Part shown: piece after piece, positions 61,545-64,000 of the stretch
How positions within the stretch are numbered: position 1 is the first letter of the stretch
Layout of the letters: each line of letters opens with the position of its first letter
NCBI RefSeq assembly: GCF_001667275.1
Contig: NZ_LZHV01000031.1
Span: 1-64,000, forward strand
Origin: Mycobacterium sp. ACS4054
GTDB taxonomy: Bacteria > Actinomycetota > Actinomycetes > Mycobacteriales > Mycobacteriaceae
Direction of reading: 5' to 3'
Length of the DNA stretch: 64,000 nt
Program-made: the position numbers and the translations under genes
The notes under the pieces: model-generated
Databases searched by the model: none
What the model saw: only the letters and a program-made list of their open reading frames with translations
What the model was told of the DNA's origin: nothing

Positions 61545-62485
61545 CGTTTTCCTCCTTCAGTTTTCTTGGCCTGCTGACCCAGGACGTCAACCAGGTAGTC
61601 CGGCGCGCCCCGCGTGAGGATCGATGCCGCCTTGCTGCTCACCACTTCGTCGGCCGGCGTGGGCGGACCCATCATCCAGAACCGGTCAGCCTGAATTCCG
61701 TCCACCACCTGGTCGGCGACCGTCTCGAGCGGGGTGAACGCGACGTGCACGCCCGCGGCCTCGAAGCGGGCCACCACCTTCTCGAGTGTCTGGTCGGGTG
61801 TGCGGCGTTCCTGTGTCGCGGCATAGCGCTCCGGCCGGTGCCGCCAGGACTCCCAGATGCCGGTGTTCAGGAAGCCGCCGGGGAACAGCACGTGCGCCCG
61901 CACCCGGGTTCCGGTCATCTGCAGATGCGTGTAGAGGCTCTCGGTCAGGCAGAGCACCGCGGCCTTGGTCATCGGGTAGACCGCGGTGGCCGGTCCGCCC
62001 ATGGCCCCCCGGGCGATCGGTGCGAACCCGCCGTTGCCCGAGCAGGTGTTGACCACGTGCCCTTCGCCTTGCTCGAGCAGCAGCGGCACGAACGCCTTGA
62101 TGCCGTGGATGACGCCCAGCACGTTGACGTCGATCCCCCAGCGCCAGTCGGCCAGGTCGTGCTCCCACATGTAGCCCTCGGAGACGCCGCCGGTGCCGGC
62201 GTTGTTGCACACCACGTACACCGCGCCGAAGCGAGATTGCGCCTCCTTGGCCAGCGATTCGACGGAGGCATAGTCGGTGACGTCGGTGACCACCCCGGCC
62301 ACGTCGACGCCCTCGTCCGCGAGCGCACGGGTCGCCTCGTCGAGGGGTTCGGCGAGCACGTCGGCCAGCACCACTTTCATGCCCTCTTGGCCGAACCGCC
62401 TGCCCATGGCCCGGCCGATGCCCCCGGCCCCGCCGGTTACGACCGCCACCTTGCCCGCGAGGTCCTTCATTGTGGCGATCGTCAC
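61541..62485 (-). CDS. Short-chain dehydrogenase, operon head
   Basis: A 314-residue SDR: TGGAGGIG for NAD(P), NNAGTGG, and AVYPMTK (Tyr-X3-Lys). A longer C-terminal part than usual (~60 residues, ...PDYLVDVLGQQAKK) may make contacts. Start is GTG 62485 or ATG 62470; neither has a ribosome site, so leaderless start is possible. It heads the operon and faces the IclR gene across a 17-bp palindrome. Confidence 0.83.
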   Translation of the reverse strand: MTIATMKDLAGKVAVVTGGAGGIGRAMGRRFGQEGMKVVLADVLAEPLDEATRALADEGVDVAGVVTDVTDYASVESLAKEAQSRFGAVYVVCNNAGTGGVSEGYMWEHDLADWRWGIDVNVLGVIHGIKAFVPLLLEQGEGHVVNTCSGNGGFAPIARGAMGGPATAVYPMTKAAVLCLTESLYTHLQMTGTRVRAHVLFPGGFLNTGIWESWRHRPERYAATQERRTPDQTLEKVVARFEAAGVHVAFTPLETVADQVVDGIQADRFWMMGPPTPADEVVSSKAASILTRGAPDYLVDVLGQQAKKTEGGKR

Positions 62486-62509
62486 ATAGGCGCTTATGAC
62501 ATCGCAAGC

Positions 62510-62526
62510 GGTCGCATTATGCGACC
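62510..62526. promoter_or_regulatory. Perfect 17-bp palindrome, probable IclR operator
   Basis: GGTCGCATTATGCGACC has eight-base perfect arms around one T. It lies in the 50-base divergent space between the SDR and IclR genes, starts 25 bases before the SDR GTG and ends ten bases before the IclR ATG, overlapping a possible -10 (CATTAT) for iclR. Size and placement suit control of both genes by IclR. Confidence 0.7.
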
Positions 62527-62535
62527 ATTGCGCCC

Positions 62536-63435
62536 ATGGCTCCGCGGCCCTCCCCGCAGACCGAGCGGGTGGTGAACCTGTTCGAGCAGCTGGCGGGCGA
62601 CGCGAACCGGGGGTTGACGTTGGCCGAGGTGTCGCGCCACCTGAGCGTGCACAAGGCCAGTTGCCACTCGATGCTTTCCGAATTGCTGCGCGCCGGCTGG
62701 CTGCTGCGCGACCCGGTCCGCAAGACCTACCACCTGGGGCCCGCCCTGGTCCGCCTCGGCCGAGAGGCGGCGGCGCGCTACCCCGCCCTGGTGTTGGCCC
62801 GCTCGGCGATGGCCGAGCTGTCGGCCGCGACGGGCGCCCACTGCGTGGCCTTCTCGGTGAGCGAGGACTACTCCACCGTCGTCGATCAGGTCCGAAGCCG
62901 TCGCGGCGGCGGGCACCCGATGCCGATCGGCACCCAGTTCCCGCACCGCCCGCCGTACGGGGCGTCGACCGTCGCGTGGTCCGCGCCGGAGGCTCGGGAA
63001 CGCTGGCTGGCCGCGCTGCCCGCGGACGTGCGCGAGCGCTACCGCCAAGCCATCACCACCGCCCGCGAGCGGGGCTACGCGGTCGGTCTGCACCTCCTGC
63101 CGGATCTGCGGCTGCAGGAACTGGCGCTAATCGTGCGCAGCGCTGAGGTCCGTTCCACCCGCCTGAGCCAACTCGCACAGGCCTTGACCGACGAACTGAT
63201 CCACCAGGAGGAATGGTTCCCCGTCAGCCTGGCGCCGGAGCGCACCTACGAGGTGAGCCACATCGACTCCCCCATCCTGGAGCCCGGATCCCGCATCGCG
63301 CTGATGCTCAGCCTGGTCCCCAGCGCCGAGCCGATGAGCGGCGAGGCGGTCACCCGGATGGGGGCGCAACTCGCTTCCGCGACCCGCCGACTAAGCGCGG
63401 CGTTGGCCGACGACTCGGTGGGCCAAATTAGTTGA
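62536..63435 (+). CDS. IclR-family regulator of ADC/amidohydrolase operon
   Basis: A 299-residue IclR-type regulator. N-terminal wHTH (LTLAEVSRHLSVHKASCHSM, LLRAGWLLRDPVRKTYHLGP), then a GAF-like effector domain. No ribosome site before the ATG; the transcript may start only a few bases upstream. Divergent from the operon with the perfect palindrome between, so it most likely represses or activates it and itself. Confidence 0.88.
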   Translation: MAPRPSPQTERVVNLFEQLAGDANRGLTLAEVSRHLSVHKASCHSMLSELLRAGWLLRDPVRKTYHLGPALVRLGREAAARYPALVLARSAMAELSAATGAHCVAFSVSEDYSTVVDQVRSRRGGGHPMPIGTQFPHRPPYGASTVAWSAPEARERWLAALPADVRERYRQAITTARERGYAVGLHLLPDLRLQELALIVRSAEVRSTRLSQLAQALTDELIHQEEWFPVSLAPERTYEVSHIDSPILEPGSRIALMLSLVPSAEPMSGEAVTRMGAQLASATRRLSAALADDSVGQIS

Positions 63436-63751
63436 GCGCCAATGGTTTCTGAGCGCACGTACTTTCGGCCGAAGCACTTTGCGAAAAGCTCAAACAATTT
63501 TTACAAATCCCCCGGTGATGGTCGGCTAAAGCGCTTATGCTTCGACCGACGAGTCGGGCCGTCGATTACGAAATTTTGTCGTCCCCGCCGATAAGGGCTG
63601 TGGCGACGTAAGCCCACGGACACATTCCCCCCGAGCCATCGCTTCGGAACGCCGTCTGCGGCTTTCGCACGGGCAAAAGGATCTCGACGAAATGGGCGCG
63701 CCCTTGAAAGTGGAGCGCAGTTCGCCGACCCCGACGAGAAGGGTCAGGACG
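63436..63751. promoter_or_regulatory. 316-base AT-richer intergenic region
   Basis: Contains no gene I can support. It includes an AT-rich segment (about 63486-63510, AAAAGCTCAAACAATTTTTA) and several partly self-complementary bits (CGACCGACGAGTCGG). It probably holds the promoter of the partial gene that follows. Confidence 0.35.
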
Positions 63752-64000
63752 ATGTCGATCGACGAATCAACTTCGAACCTCGAGCGTGACAGCGCGGGAT
63801 CATCGGGTGGCACCGATGAGCTGCGCGCTCTGCTAGCCGGCTACAGCAGCGTTCTCGAGACGCTCAACGAGGCGCCGGCGATCATGTGGGCAAAACCGTC
63901 GAGGCCCAGGTCCTTGCGGTGGATGCGGTTTCCAGCGCCGCGGCGCCTGGTGCGCATCCTTATCGTGCGTCATCTCTCCCGTAGCGTCGGCGCCCTTAAA
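63752..64000 (+). CDS. Partial CDS running off the window end, unknown
   Basis: An open frame from ATG 63752 (MSIDESTSNLERDSAGSSGG) stays open for 83 codons to the last base. An AGGA-type site (GTCAGGACG) precedes the ATG. After an acidic, Ser-rich start comes a helix (LRALLAGYSSVLETLNEAP) and then a basic region with many Arg. The basic part is compositionally different, and I cannot rule out a frameshift or chance frame near the edge. Confidence 0.45.
   Translation, partial: MSIDESTSNLERDSAGSSGGTDELRALLAGYSSVLETLNEAPAIMWAKPSRPRSLRWMRFPAPRRLVRILIVRHLSRSVGALK

Overview
The window reads as chromosome of a slow-growing Mycobacterium, most like the M. avium complex. It is very GC-rich, uses many GTG starts, and has a PE-PPE family protein, phosphatidylinositol-mannoside genes, F420-type and PknK-type genes. 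Its gene order follows M. tuberculosis Rv2609c-Rv2614c, Rv2619c-Rv2621c, Rv2625c-Rv2628 and Rv2632c-Rv2638, with other genes inserted. Locus names are recognised from memory of the M. tuberculosis proteins, not from a search. I saw no transposase, phage structural gene, rRNA or CRISPR array.

Layout. 1-7.8 kb: an odd G/C-homopolymer edge, a PE-PPE hydrolase, then a tightly overlapping minus-strand operon thrS - HIT (Ap4A phosphorylase) - pgsA - PIM acyltransferase - pimA - Nudix, which makes the first PIM lipids. 8-17.4 kb: mixed oxidoreductases, an M20 peptidase, a TRIC-like channel and a thioesterase, ending in a cupin / membrane protein / three-Cys HTH regulator operon with an AT-rich operator-like palindrome. 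17.5-26 kb: a block equivalent to the DosR dormancy regulon (Rip3-like site-2 protease, WS/DGAT acyltransferase, Rv2627c-like hydrolase, Rv2628-like protein) joined by a cAMP-gated Pat-type lysine acetyltransferase and a long-chain acyl-CoA synthetase. Several intergenic sequences match the DosR box at 9-11 of 14 positions.

26-37 kb: aromatic catabolism set into the Rv2632c-Rv2637 backbone. An EthR-like regulator and pcaHGB (protocatechuate ring cleavage) lie beside an Rv2633c-type hemerythrin coupled to a membrane Rieske protein. Divergent from these is a five-gene, fully overlapping operon (Rieske dioxygenase alpha and beta, a 92-residue orphan, a dihydrodiol dehydrogenase, a class II aldolase/decarboxylase), with an IclR regulator nearby. 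The order suggests a phthalate-like substrate turned into protocatechuate. 37-51 kb: permeases, SGNH lipase, DedA, STAS protein, a YbdK-type ligase with an apparently broken start, SrpA-type catalase, SDR, acyl-CoA synthetase, enoyl-CoA hydratase and a PknK-type kinase-regulator.

51.4-53.4 kb: four tRNAs (Val, Gly, Cys, Val) followed by about 0.7 kb without a convincing gene, a small basic protein and a truncated HicB antitoxin, which looks like an island scar. 53.4-58.2 kb: minus-strand lipoprotein, alpha/beta hydrolase and small secreted proteins. 58.2-63.4 kb: an SDR - acetoacetate-decarboxylase-like - two amidohydrolases operon facing an IclR regulator across a perfect 17-bp palindrome. 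A partial gene runs off the right edge.
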